Below the pieces are notes generated by a model. That model made no database searches, was not told the origin of the DNA, and worked only from the letters and a program-made list of their open reading frames with translations. A DNA stretch of 64,000 nucleotides, taken from positions 724,027-788,026 of the forward strand of contig PHCZ01000001.1 in assembly GCA_002840895.1 (NCBI GenBank), in the 5' to 3' direction. This stretch comes from Bacteroidetes bacterium HGW-Bacteroidetes-8 (GTDB lineage: Bacteria > Bacteroidota > Bacteroidia > Bacteroidales > UBA932). Of this stretch, positions 22,678-31,554 are shown piece after piece. How positions within the stretch are numbered: position 1 is the stretch's first letter; each line of letters opens with the position of its first letter. The position numbers and the translations under genes were made by a program.

Positions 22678-24084
22678 TTAATCTTTTTTAACCATCAAAA
22701 CAACATTTTCCAGATGATGGGTGTGGGGGAACATATCTACAGGTTGAACCTTTGTAATTTCATAGTTATCACCGATAAGCGCTATATCTCTTGCCTGAGT
22801 TGCAGGGTTACAACTAACATAAACAATTTTTTCCGGAGCCGCCTCAGAGATGACCTTCGCAACATCGGGATGAATTCCTGCTCTTGGAGGGTCAAGAATA
22901 ATAACATCAGCGTAGCCGTGGAGCTCAAAAAAGGAGGAAGTCAGCATATCTCTCATATCTCCTGCAAAAAAGCTGCAGTTCTTAATGTTGTTATTAATTG
23001 AGTTTGCTTTGGCATCTTCTATCGCTTCATCTACATATTCAATTCCAATAACCTTAGATGCGCTCTTTGCCAAAAAAAGGGCAATTGTACCGGTCCCTGT
23101 ATAAAGATCATAAACTGTCTCATCTCCTTTAAGCGCTGCAAAATCTCTGACTACACAATATAACTTGTATGCCTGCTCAGAATTTGTCTGGTAGAAAGAT
23201 TTGGGACCAATTCTAAAGCTAAGCTCCTCCATCTTTTCACTTATATACTCCGACCCACTGTAAAGGAAACACTCAACATCAGAAATTGAGTCATTCTTTT
23301 TGTCATTTATCATCCAATTGAGAGAGGTAATTTCTGGAAATTGATTTTTTACTGCCTCCAGAAGCTTAATTATCAAATCCCTATCTTCATATGCAAAGAC
23401 TATTATTACCATACTCTCTCCTGTCGATGTGGTTCTTACTACCAAAGTTCTCATAAGACCGGTTTGCTTTCGAAGATCAAAAAAAGTGTAGCCGTTTTTA
23501 ATGGTAAACTCTTTGATAAACATGCGTATTTCATTTGATGGAGATGGTTGAAGATAACATCTCTCTACATCCAGTACCTTATCAAACATACCGGCAATAT
23601 GAAAACCAAGGCCGGCTTTGTCATTATCTGTGAGGTTATCTGCCTCTAAAGCACTTTCAACCCATCTTTTCGCCGAAAATGTGAATTCCAGCTTATTTCT
23701 GTATTCCGTGACCTTATCTGATCCAAGTATTGGGGAGATTGCAGGAAGTTTCAGGTGACCGATTCTTGTCAATTGATCTATTACCTGTTGCTGCTTGTTT
23801 TGAAGTTGAACAGGGTAGGGGAGTGACTGCCATTTACACCCTCCACATAGCCCATAGTGGCTGCAAAAAGGATCAATTCTGGAAGGGGAGGGCTTTACCA
23901 TTCTGGTAACATATCCCTCCATATAATCCTTTCTTTTATTTTTCACCTGCACATCAACAATATCTCCTGGCACAGTAAAAGGGATAAAAATAACCTTGCC
24001 GTTTATATGTGCAAGAGATTTGCCTTCTGCAGCAATTGCCTCAATTTCAATATTTTCTAATAGCTCTTTGTCTCTTCTTCCCAT
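22678..24084 (-). CDS. rlmD: 23S rRNA (uracil-5-)-methyltransferase RlmD/RumA type
   Basis: A 468-residue SAM-dependent methyltransferase making 5-methyluridine in 23S rRNA. An N-terminal TRAM RNA-binding domain (1-65) is followed by the [4Fe-4S] cysteine cluster FCSHYGLCGGCKWQ plus a later Cys (ERCYLQ), a SAM-binding motif VYDLYTGTGTIALFLA, DPPRAGIHPDV, and the catalytic VSCNPATQARD. Several Bacteroidota have more than one RumA paralog, so the exact site (U1939 or U747) is inferred. First gene of the pair with mnmE; its promoter region is shared with the divergent gene at 24201. Confidence 0.92.
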   Translation of the reverse strand: MGRRDKELLENIEIEAIAAEGKSLAHINGKVIFIPFTVPGDIVDVQVKNKRKDYMEGYVTRMVKPSPSRIDPFCSHYGLCGGCKWQSLPYPVQLQNKQQQVIDQLTRIGHLKLPAISPILGSDKVTEYRNKLEFTFSAKRWVESALEADNLTDNDKAGLGFHIAGMFDKVLDVERCYLQPSPSNEIRMFIKEFTIKNGYTFFDLRKQTGLMRTLVVRTTSTGESMVIIVFAYEDRDLIIKLLEAVKNQFPEITSLNWMINDKKNDSISDVECFLYSGSEYISEKMEELSFRIGPKSFYQTNSEQAYKLYCVVRDFAALKGDETVYDLYTGTGTIALFLAKSASKVIGIEYVDEAIEDAKANSINNNIKNCSFFAGDMRDMLTSSFFELHGYADVIILDPPRAGIHPDVAKVISEAAPEKIVYVSCNPATQARDIALIGDNYEITKVQPVDMFPHTHHLENVVLMVKKD

Positions 24085-24094
24085 CTTGTATGTT

Positions 24095-24202
24095 ATTGGA
24101 GTGCGAAATTAACTTTTTTTATACTTAAACGTTAATATTATGTTTAAAAATAGTAAATTCGCACTATAGGCGGAATATTTATTTAATAAATTACACTCCA
24201 AT
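24095..24202. promoter_or_regulatory. Divergent promoter region with mirrored half-sites
   Basis: Between rlmD (minus) and the CarboxypepD gene (plus) the -7-like boxes are mirror images: AGTGCGAAATTA (24100-24111) reads TAATTTCGCACT on the minus strand, and TAAATTCGCACT (24154-24165) faces the other way with one mismatch. A second pair, ATTGGAGTG (24095-24103) and CACTCCAAT (24194-24202), lies over the two start regions. Both boxes have TTCG rather than TTTG. This may be a shared operator or simply two related promoters. Confidence 0.45.
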
Positions 24203-25433
24203 GAAAAGGTATTTAACTATATTTTCTTTGATGCTTATGACAATAATGTCATCGGCTCAGGATTTCATCTCTATATCGGGTAAGGTTCAGGACGCCTCAA
24301 CAAAAAAAGCGCTAAATTTTGCATCTATACAGCTTTTATCCACAAATATCAGCAATGTTACGAACTCAGACGGAGTATTTACACTTAAGGTACCTTCAGG
24401 ATCAAAAGCAGACTCTGTAATTATTTCATATCTGGGATACAAATCGCAGAAATTCGGACTAAGTGATTTCAGGCAAGGGGAGCTTGTAATTCGTCTCGAA
24501 CAGTCTGATATTGCTCTTAATCCAATCACTATCAGGCCTCAGGATGCTCCATCTATGGTAAAAATGGCTCTGGCCAGAATTGAGAAGAACTATAGCCAGA
24601 AACCGGTACAGATGACTGCATTCTACAGGGAGATGATAAAAAAGGGCAATAATTATGTCTCAATAAATGAGGCTGTTTTAGATATCAACAAGGCATCTTA
24701 TCTTGGGTACAGGCTAGATCAGATAGGCATTTATAAAGCCCGGGGTAGTTACGATATAACCAGAGTGGACACTCTTATTGTCAAGTTTCAGGGAGGTGCC
24801 AACTCTGCACTAAATCTGGATATTGTTAAAGACCCTTTTTTAGGAGCAGATGTTCTTCTGCTGGAACAGATTTACACATTCAGGTTTACTGAGCCCACAA
24901 CAATCGATAACAGGTTTTTCTATGTAATAGAGTTTGATGAGAGAGTAAAACTGGATGAGATATATTTCCGGGGAAAGCTTTATATAGATTCAGAATCTAT
25001 GGCTATCGGAAGAGTTGAGTTCGCAATGAATGTTGAGGGTCGTGAGTATGCCAACTCATATTTTGTAAGAAAAAAACCTGCATCACTAAAAATGGATGTC
25101 CTTACAGCAAATTATGTGGTAAACTATAAACCTATTGAAGGATTATGGTATTTTGACTATTCCAGAACAGAGGTGAAATTTAATGCCAAGTGGGATCGCA
25201 AATGGTTTAAAAATATCTACACAATACAGTCAGAAATTGCAGTTACCGATATTTCCGAAAAAGAGCGAAAGATTGAGGAGCAAAGCCGGGTTCGTCCAAG
25301 AGATATAATGTCGGCTAAGGTTAGTGATTACACAGATGATAACTTCTGGGAGGAGTATAACATAATTGAACCAGACGAATCTATTGAAAATGTTATAGCT
25401 AGAATTATACGACAACTCAGAAGACGAGAATAA
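24201..25433 (+). CDS. Exported CarboxypepD_reg-like domain protein
   Basis: A 410-residue secreted or envelope protein. A signal peptide (1-19, ...MTIMSSAQ) is followed by a carboxypeptidase regulatory-like Ig fold (about 23-110: ISGKVQDASTKKALNFASIQL, VPSGSKADSVIISYLGYKSQ, VIRLEQ), the N-terminal module common in TonB-dependent proteins of Bacteroidota. The rest (115-410) is beta-rich and aromatic, resembling carboxypeptidase-regulatory proteins of the DUF5686 kind, but it is much shorter and ends in a basic tail (IIRQLRRRE). There is no plug or barrel, so it is not a SusC-like receptor. Role unknown, probably periplasmic or outer-membrane associated. Confidence 0.75.
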   Translation: MKRYLTIFSLMLMTIMSSAQDFISISGKVQDASTKKALNFASIQLLSTNISNVTNSDGVFTLKVPSGSKADSVIISYLGYKSQKFGLSDFRQGELVIRLEQSDIALNPITIRPQDAPSMVKMALARIEKNYSQKPVQMTAFYREMIKKGNNYVSINEAVLDINKASYLGYRLDQIGIYKARGSYDITRVDTLIVKFQGGANSALNLDIVKDPFLGADVLLLEQIYTFRFTEPTTIDNRFFYVIEFDERVKLDEIYFRGKLYIDSESMAIGRVEFAMNVEGREYANSYFVRKKPASLKMDVLTANYVVNYKPIEGLWYFDYSRTEVKFNAKWDRKWFKNIYTIQSEIAVTDISEKERKIEEQSRVRPRDIMSAKVSDYTDDNFWEEYNIIEPDESIENVIARIIRQLRRRE

Positions 25434-25462
25434 TAATACAATTTATATTATGTTAAATAGAA

Positions 25463-26752
25463 ATGTTGAACTCTCCTGAATCAACTCCACTTCCCGAGAG
25501 AATGCGTCCCAAGAGTCTTGAGGATTTTGTCGGGCAGGAACACTTGATTGGTGAGGGCTCTGTTCTTCGAAAGATGATTGAATCCGGTGCACTAACCTCA
25601 TTTATTCTTTGGGGACCTCCCGGTGTAGGAAAAACTACTTTAGCAAGAATAATTGCCAATCGACTGGATAGACAATTCTATGCTCTCTCTGCTATTAATT
25701 CCGGTGTTAAAGATCTTAGGGAAATTATTGAAAAATCCAGATCTAACTCTATCTTTCACTCAAAACGTCCGATTCTATTTATAGATGAGATACACCGCTT
25801 TAGTAAGTCTCAGCAAGATGCTCTTCTAGGTGCTGTAGAGGATGGAACAATTACACTTATTGGCGCAACTACAGAGAACCCCTCTTTTGAAGTGATCACT
25901 CCCCTGCTCTCCAGATGTCAGATTTATGTTTTACGGCACCTGGAAACACCACATATGGACTCTCTGATGGAGAGAGTCTTAGAGAGAGACCCTCTTTTAA
26001 GTAAACGAGAAATAAAGATTGAAGAGCGGGAAGCTCTCTATCGATTTTCCGGTGGTGATGCTCGTAAATTACTTAATATCATAGAAATAATCACATCAAG
26101 TTTTAGTTTAAACGAGAAAATAGTAATAAATAACAATATTGTTACGGATAGGCTTCAGGAGAATATTGCACTCTATGACAAAAGTGGAGAGCAACATTAC
26201 GACATCATATCTGCCTTCATAAAAAGCATAAGAGGGTCAGACCCGGATGCTGCTGTTTACTGGATGGCAAGAATGCTCTCCGGAGGGGAAGATCCCCTCT
26301 TCATTGCCCGAAGAATGATAGTCCTCTCCTGCGAAGATATTGGACTTGCAAATCCGAACGCTCTTTTGATTGCTCAGGCCTGCTTTGAATCAGTCCATAA
26401 AATCGGTATGCCAGAAGCAAGAATTGTCCTCTCACAAGCTGCAATATACCTGGCTACCTCTCCAAAAAGTAACTCTTCTTACCTTGCAATTGATTCAGCT
26501 ATGGAGGAGGTCCTCAAAAGCGGCGACCTACCTGTGCCCCTTCATTTGAGAAATGCCCCGACAAAGCTTATGAAGGAGCTCAATTACGGAAAAGATTACA
26601 AATATGCTCACTCCTACCCCGGAAACTTCACAGAACAGCAGTTTATGCCGGACGGATTGTCAAATTGTAAGTTTTACGAGCCTGGATCAAATAGCAAAGA
26701 GGAGGAGATTAAAAAAAGATTGAAGACGCTTTGGAAAAAATATAATAATTAA
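25463..26752 (+). CDS. rarA: Replication-associated AAA+ ATPase RarA (MgsA)
   Basis: A 429-residue clamp-loader-like ATPase acting at stalled replication forks. Walker A GPPGVGKTTLA is near residues 51-61, Walker B LFIDEIHRF follows (sensor region GATTENPSFE), and the C-terminal MgsA domain (YHNA-type segment, here LRNAPTKLMKELNYGKDYKYAH) is intact. Length matches bacterial RarA. The ATG at 25463 is used because an upstream ATG at 25450 runs into a stop at once. kdsA follows after 27 nt. Confidence 0.96.
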   Translation: MLNSPESTPLPERMRPKSLEDFVGQEHLIGEGSVLRKMIESGALTSFILWGPPGVGKTTLARIIANRLDRQFYALSAINSGVKDLREIIEKSRSNSIFHSKRPILFIDEIHRFSKSQQDALLGAVEDGTITLIGATTENPSFEVITPLLSRCQIYVLRHLETPHMDSLMERVLERDPLLSKREIKIEEREALYRFSGGDARKLLNIIEIITSSFSLNEKIVINNNIVTDRLQENIALYDKSGEQHYDIISAFIKSIRGSDPDAAVYWMARMLSGGEDPLFIARRMIVLSCEDIGLANPNALLIAQACFESVHKIGMPEARIVLSQAAIYLATSPKSNSSYLAIDSAMEEVLKSGDLPVPLHLRNAPTKLMKELNYGKDYKYAHSYPGNFTEQQFMPDGLSNCKFYEPGSNSKEEEIKKRLKTLWKKYNN

Positions 26753-26764
26753 TTGATTTTTGTC

Positions 26765-26772
26765 TAATTTTG
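26765..26772 (+). promoter_or_regulatory. -7 box for kdsA, very close to the start codon
   Basis: TAATTTTG fits TAnnTTTG and lies only 7 nt before the kdsA ATG (26780). If used it gives an almost leaderless mRNA. Transcription from rarA is the alternative. Confidence 0.35.
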
Positions 26773-26779
26773 TCCTATT

Positions 26780-27607
26780 ATGATAATAGACAAAATTGAG
26801 TACATAAAAGATATTGATAAAGGCCTTTTCTTTCTTATTTCAGGACCTTGTGTTGTTGAAAATGAAGAGATTACTTATAGGATTGCCTCAGAAATAAAAT
26901 CTACAACTCAAAAACTATCCATCCCATTCATTTTTAAAGCATCTTACAGAAAGGCTAACAGATCTAAAGCAGATTCCTTCACCGGTCTGGGTGATGAAAA
27001 AGCTCTTGAAATTCTGCAAAAGATTCGATATAAGTTACAGATTCCGGTTATAACCGATATACACAACGCAAACGAAGCAATTCTTGCAGCTTCATTTGAT
27101 GTTGATGTGCTGCAGATTCCTGCCTTTCTATGCAGACAGACAGATCTTCTGGAGGCTGCTGCATTAACCGGGAAGTTTGTTAATATTAAAAAAGGGCAGT
27201 TTCTCTCCCCTGAGTCTATGAAATTTGCAGCAGAAAAGGTTGCCGGAGCTGGAAACAACAATATAATGCTCACCGAAAGAGGCTCTCAATTCGGTTATAC
27301 AGACCTTATTGTAGATTTTAGATCTTTCCCATTAATGAAAGCATATGGATATCCTGTTATTCTGGATGTTACACATAGTCTTCAACAACCCAACCAAAGC
27401 AGTGGAGTATCTGGAGGGAGACCGGAAATGATCTCAACTTTAGCCAAAGCAGGCATTGCAGTAGGTGCTGATGGGCTTTTTATTGAAACTCATCCAGACC
27501 CTTCAAAAGCACTCTCAGATGGAGCAAATATGCTTAAACTCGATTTGCTGGATTCATTGATGAAATCCCTTATTCCAATACGGAAGGCAATAAATATTGA
27601 GAAATAA
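26780..27607 (+). CDS. kdsA: 3-deoxy-8-phosphooctulonate synthase
   Basis: A 275-residue TIM-barrel enzyme condensing phosphoenolpyruvate with arabinose 5-phosphate to KDO 8-phosphate for the LPS inner core. Family signatures: SGPCVVENEE, FKASYRKANRSK, DIHNANEA, QIPAFLCRQTDLL, KKGQFLSPE, LTERGSQFGY, VTHSLQQPN. The missing metal-site cysteine (DIHNANEA; FKASYRKANRS without the Cys of metal-dependent forms) fits the metal-independent class. The phosphatase for the next step, kdsC, is at 51.4 kb in the same window but a different operon. Confidence 0.96.
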   Translation: MIIDKIEYIKDIDKGLFFLISGPCVVENEEITYRIASEIKSTTQKLSIPFIFKASYRKANRSKADSFTGLGDEKALEILQKIRYKLQIPVITDIHNANEAILAASFDVDVLQIPAFLCRQTDLLEAAALTGKFVNIKKGQFLSPESMKFAAEKVAGAGNNNIMLTERGSQFGYTDLIVDFRSFPLMKAYGYPVILDVTHSLQQPNQSSGVSGGRPEMISTLAKAGIAVGADGLFIETHPDPSKALSDGANMLKLDLLDSLMKSLIPIRKAINIEK

Positions 27608-27646
27608 AACAGAAAACTGACTTACAAATTATTAAATAGAATTGTT

Positions 27647-29545
27647 ATGATATTAAATACAGATTTTACAAAAAGGTATGAGAAGATTCCGGTAAATATC
27701 TTTGAGGAGTCTGACATAGCCTGCAGAGGAGTAGCCGAGAACATTTCAGAATCTATTAAGCAAAAAGCTGCGAAAGGTTTACCTTGTGTTCTTGGACTCA
27801 GTGCATCCTCTGTGGCAATAAAGGTGTACGAAGAGCTTGTATCAATGTATAACAACAAGAGTATAAGTTTTAAAAATGTACACATATTTACTGTCGACGA
27901 GTATTGGGCATTGAATAAAAACGAACTCCAGTCTCACTACCGTTTTATGAAGGAGTACCTTCTGGATTTCATTGACATTCCTTCCGAAAATATTCACTGT
28001 CTTGACGGAGATATCCCTAAAAGTAAAATTCACAGCTATTGCGATGAATATGAGCAGACAATAGCCGCTCTTGGCGGAATTGACATAATGGTAATAGGAA
28101 ATATGGGTTTTAATGAGCCTGGTTCTTATTATAACTCCAGAACCCGTTTGATTACCCTCAACTTCAACACAAGAGTCTCCGCTGCATCCGAGTTCTTTGG
28201 AGTAGAGTATGTCCCATTTCACGCCCTTACAATGGGTATTGAGACAATTCTCAAATCAAAAAAAATCTATTTTCTCTCCTGGGGCGAGGGAAAAGCACAA
28301 TCTATAGCAAAGCTGGTAGAGGGTAATATTAACGAACAAAACCCTACATCGTATCTCCAAAGACACGAAAACCTTGAAGTTTTGCTGGATTATGCCGCAG
28401 CAGCTGAACTTACCAGAATTAAAACACCTTGGTTAACAGGGCCTTGCGAATGGACAGATCAGTTAACCAGAAAATCTGTCTTCTGGTTATGTAAAAAACT
28501 GGACAAACCTATTCTAAAACTAACAGACAGAGACTACAACGACAATGGTATGAGTGACCTTATCACAGAACAGGGTCCGGCCAGCAAAATCAATATTAAG
28601 GTATTCAATGATCTTCAACACACAATAACAGGATGGCCGGGAGGAAAACCAAACGCAGATGACTCAACCAGACCGGAGAGGGCAACACCGTTTCCAAAAA
28701 GAGTCATTATCTTCTCCCCTCACCCTGACGATGATGTGATCTCAATGGGTGGTACTCTTGCAAGACTATCGGAGCACGGTCACGAAGTGCATCTGGCATA
28801 TCAGGTTTCCGGAAATATTGCAGTTTTTGACCACGACGCCATAAGGTTTCTGGATTTTTTAAGAGATAGTGCGAAGATATACAACTCAGAACTCAAATCT
28901 GCAGACTCCATATATAGAAATGCACTTTTAGAACTTAGCACAAAACACCCTGGAGAGCCAGATTCTCAAAGCATTCGGGAAGTTAAAGGAGCAATTCGCA
29001 GAGGGGAAGCAAAGGCGGCTTGCCGTTATCTAAAAATTCCGGAAGAGAGGGTTCATTTTTTGGATATGCCATTCTACGAGACAGGTGGGGTTAAAAAGAG
29101 ACCTATAGGAGAGGCAGATATAACAATTGTTAAGGAGTTACTCAAGAAGGTTAAACCACATCAGGTGTATGCTGCAGGAGATCTGAGCGACCCTCACGGA
29201 ACTCACAGGGTTTGTCTGCAGGCGATTCTTACTGCATTGAATGAGTTAAAAAATGAAGATTGGATAAAGGATTGCAGAGTTTGGTTATACAGAGGGGCCT
29301 GGCAGGAGTGGGATGTTGCAGATGCAGATATGGCAGTTCCATTGAGTCCTGAGGAGGTTAATATCAAAAGGGAGGCTATTTTTAAACACCAGTCACAAAA
29401 GGATAGGCCGCTTTTCCCGGGGTCAGACAAAAGAGAGTTCTGGCAGAGGGCAGAGGAGCGTAATCATAATACCGCACTTTTGTTTGACAAGCTTGGAATG
29501 GCAGAGTATCAGGCAATTGAATTATTCGTAAGATACTATATTTAA
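27647..29545 (+). CDS. Fusion of NagB-like deaminase domain and PIG-L (LmbE) deacetylase domain
   Basis: A 632-residue two-domain protein. Residues 1-300 match glucosamine-6-phosphate deaminase (DEYWAL at 84-89 with the D72-equivalent Asp; FNEPGS and SRTRLITL at 155-173). Residues 353-620 are a PIG-L zinc deacetylase with FSPHPDDDVISMGG (H359, D361, D362) and a later zinc His in DPHGTHR. The coupling fits sequential de-N-acetylation and deamination of GlcNAc-6-P-like sugars. Oddity: the catalytic loop reads IGNMGFNEPG where NagB has a GxDGHIAFNEP segment, so the active-site Asp and His (E. coli D141, H143) are missing and the deaminase may be altered. Related fusions exist in Bacteroides. The next gene is a sugar transporter. 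Confidence 0.88.
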   Translation: MILNTDFTKRYEKIPVNIFEESDIACRGVAENISESIKQKAAKGLPCVLGLSASSVAIKVYEELVSMYNNKSISFKNVHIFTVDEYWALNKNELQSHYRFMKEYLLDFIDIPSENIHCLDGDIPKSKIHSYCDEYEQTIAALGGIDIMVIGNMGFNEPGSYYNSRTRLITLNFNTRVSAASEFFGVEYVPFHALTMGIETILKSKKIYFLSWGEGKAQSIAKLVEGNINEQNPTSYLQRHENLEVLLDYAAAAELTRIKTPWLTGPCEWTDQLTRKSVFWLCKKLDKPILKLTDRDYNDNGMSDLITEQGPASKINIKVFNDLQHTITGWPGGKPNADDSTRPERATPFPKRVIIFSPHPDDDVISMGGTLARLSEHGHEVHLAYQVSGNIAVFDHDAIRFLDFLRDSAKIYNSELKSADSIYRNALLELSTKHPGEPDSQSIREVKGAIRRGEAKAACRYLKIPEERVHFLDMPFYETGGVKKRPIGEADITIVKELLKKVKPHQVYAAGDLSDPHGTHRVCLQAILTALNELKNEDWIKDCRVWLYRGAWQEWDVADADMAVPLSPEEVNIKREAIFKHQSQKDRPLFPGSDKREFWQRAEERNHNTALLFDKLGMAEYQAIELFVRYYI

Positions 29546-29574
29546 AATTATAAATAACTTAACCAGCTTGAAAA

Positions 29575-30786
29575 ATGAATAACAAAAGTAATTTTATCAT
29601 CCCGATAGCCTTTATTGGAATGATGTTCTTTGCAATCGGTTTTGCTTTGGGAATTAACTCATTTCTTATACCGGTTCTTAAAGGAACACTGGATATATCC
29701 TCCGGAGCGTCGTACCTGATTCTTGCAGCTACATTCTCTACATTTATAATTTTTGGCTATCCGGCAGCACTTACTATTGCAAAAATTGGTTATAAAAGGA
29801 CAATGTCACTCTCCTTTCTTCTCTTTGCAATTGCATTTGCACTATTCATACCCTCTGCAAGCAGCGGAAACTTTATCTACTTTTTGATTGCTTCATTTGT
29901 AAGTGGTATCGCAAACACATTCCTCCAGGCTTCCGTTAACCCCTATATTACAATTCTTGGCCCAATTGAGAGTGCTGCAAAAAGGATGTCAATAATGGGT
30001 ATTTGCAATAAACTTGCCTGGCCGGTAGCTCCTGTTTTTCTGGCGTTTGTTATCGGTAAAAACACCACTGATACCCTTATTTCAGACCTTTATCTCCCAT
30101 TCTATATAATAATAGGGGTCTTTATTCTTCTTGGTCTTCTATCAATGCTTGCTCCTCTTCCTGAGGTAAAGGCAGTTGGAGAAGATGCCGAAAATGCAGA
30201 TGATTGCCCTTATGCCGCTAATAAGACCTCTATCTGGCAGTTTCCGCACCTCCTGCTTGGTGCGCTCACTCTATTCTTCTATGTCGGAGTTGAGACTGTT
30301 GCACTGGGTACTCTTGTAGATTATGCAACCTCGTTAAATCTGCCTAACGCCTCTTCGTACGCCTGGATCTCTCCTGTAGGGATGGTTATAGGTTACATCT
30401 GCGGAATTGTATTTATCCCGAAATACCTTAGCCAATCTAATGCATTGATTATATGCTCATTGCTTGGAATAGCAGGCGCATTGCTCGTTGTTCTTACTCC
30501 CGCTGTAATCTCAATCTGGTTTATTGCTCTTATGGCTCTAGGTTGTTCACTTATGTGGCCGGCACTTTGGCCTTTGGCAATTGCAGATCTTGGAAAATTC
30601 ACCAAAGTAGGTTCCTCATTTTTGGTTATGGCTATTGCAGGAGGTGCAGTTATTCCAACTATCTACGGATTCCTGAAAGACTCTGTTGGTGCTCAAAACT
30701 CATACTGGATAGCACTACCTATCTATATTTTTATACTCTATTATGGAGTATCCGGTTATAAGATACGTAAAAACGCTGTGAAGTAA
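29575..30786 (+). CDS. Sugar MFS transporter (FucP/NagP-like)
   Basis: A 403-residue inner-membrane major facilitator with about 12 hydrophobic helices. Family features of the FucP/GluP/NagP group are visible: FFAIGFALGINSFLIPVLKG near the start, ASVNPYITILGP in helix 4-5, and FFYVGVETVALGTLVDY in helix 7 (the GVE..IG-type motif of this family). Together with the NagB/PIG-L fusion 29 nt upstream this suggests uptake of N-acetylglucosamine or another amino sugar; the exact sugar is inferred from context. Confidence 0.9.
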   Translation: MNNKSNFIIPIAFIGMMFFAIGFALGINSFLIPVLKGTLDISSGASYLILAATFSTFIIFGYPAALTIAKIGYKRTMSLSFLLFAIAFALFIPSASSGNFIYFLIASFVSGIANTFLQASVNPYITILGPIESAAKRMSIMGICNKLAWPVAPVFLAFVIGKNTTDTLISDLYLPFYIIIGVFILLGLLSMLAPLPEVKAVGEDAENADDCPYAANKTSIWQFPHLLLGALTLFFYVGVETVALGTLVDYATSLNLPNASSYAWISPVGMVIGYICGIVFIPKYLSQSNALIICSLLGIAGALLVVLTPAVISIWFIALMALGCSLMWPALWPLAIADLGKFTKVGSSFLVMAIAGGAVIPTIYGFLKDSVGAQNSYWIALPIYIFILYYGVSGYKIRKNAVK

Positions 30787-30794
30787 TTACCTGA

Positions 30795-31538
30795 ATGGTT
30801 CTAATACTATATTTATTGCTCCTCCTGAATACCGGCTCAAAAGAGATTAAGGCTCAGGAGGAGACTTTAATTAAAGAACAAATGATAACAGTTAAGAAAA
30901 TTTCCTTTCCCTGTCAACTTCCTCCGATGATACTGGTTCAAAAGATGATGGACAGTACGGATGTTCCTTATCATAAGATAGATAAACACAATTGGGATGA
31001 ATACCCCTATGCTCCTCTTGTAAGCTTTAGAATAGCATACTCAAAGGATGAGATTTTTCTACAGTACAATGTCAGAGAGAGATATATAAGGGCATACTAC
31101 ACTGTAGATGAAGGTTCTGCACCTTATAAGGACTCTTGTGTAGAGTTTTTCATAATCCCTTCCCAAGACTCTATTTACTATAATCTGGAACTTAACTGTA
31201 TAGGTGTAGGAACCTTTGCCTACGGTAACCAAAGGAGAGAGAGAACCCGGTTTGATAAAAGGGTAACCTCAAAGATAAGGCGAGTTTCAACTTTGGGTAA
31301 AGAGGGATTTGAGACAAAAGAGGGAGATTTTAACTGGAGTATCACAATTGCAATTCCAGTCGAACTGTTCTACTCTGGCAAAAAAGAGTCACTTGCAGGT
31401 AGAGAGTTAAAGGCAAATTTCTACAAGTGTGGTGATGAGCTTCCAGAAAAGCACTATCTGTCTTGGAGTCCAATAGAAACAGAAAAGCCTGATTTTCATA
31501 GGCCTGAATTTTTTGGAACTCTTCTGTTTGAGAGGTAA
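30795..31538 (+). CDS. Exported carbohydrate-binding family 9-like protein
   Basis: A 247-residue protein with a short signal peptide (MVLILYLLLLLNTGSKEIKA) and a CBM9-like/DOMON-type beta sandwich: PLVSFRIAYSKDEIFLQYNVRE, APYKDSCVEFFI, YYNLELNCIGVGTFAYG, FNWSITIAIPVELF and the C-terminal HRPEFFGTLLFE. These are hallmarks of the carbohydrate-binding family 9-like proteins of Bacteroidota. It follows the MFS gene by 8 nt, so a periplasmic role in sugar capture for this operon is plausible. Convergent with tamL (17 nt gap). Confidence 0.82.
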   Translation: MVLILYLLLLLNTGSKEIKAQEETLIKEQMITVKKISFPCQLPPMILVQKMMDSTDVPYHKIDKHNWDEYPYAPLVSFRIAYSKDEIFLQYNVRERYIRAYYTVDEGSAPYKDSCVEFFIIPSQDSIYYNLELNCIGVGTFAYGNQRRERTRFDKRVTSKIRRVSTLGKEGFETKEGDFNWSITIAIPVELFYSGKKESLAGRELKANFYKCGDELPEKHYLSWSPIETEKPDFHRPEFFGTLLFER

Positions 31539-31554
31539 CCTAAGAAAAGTATAG

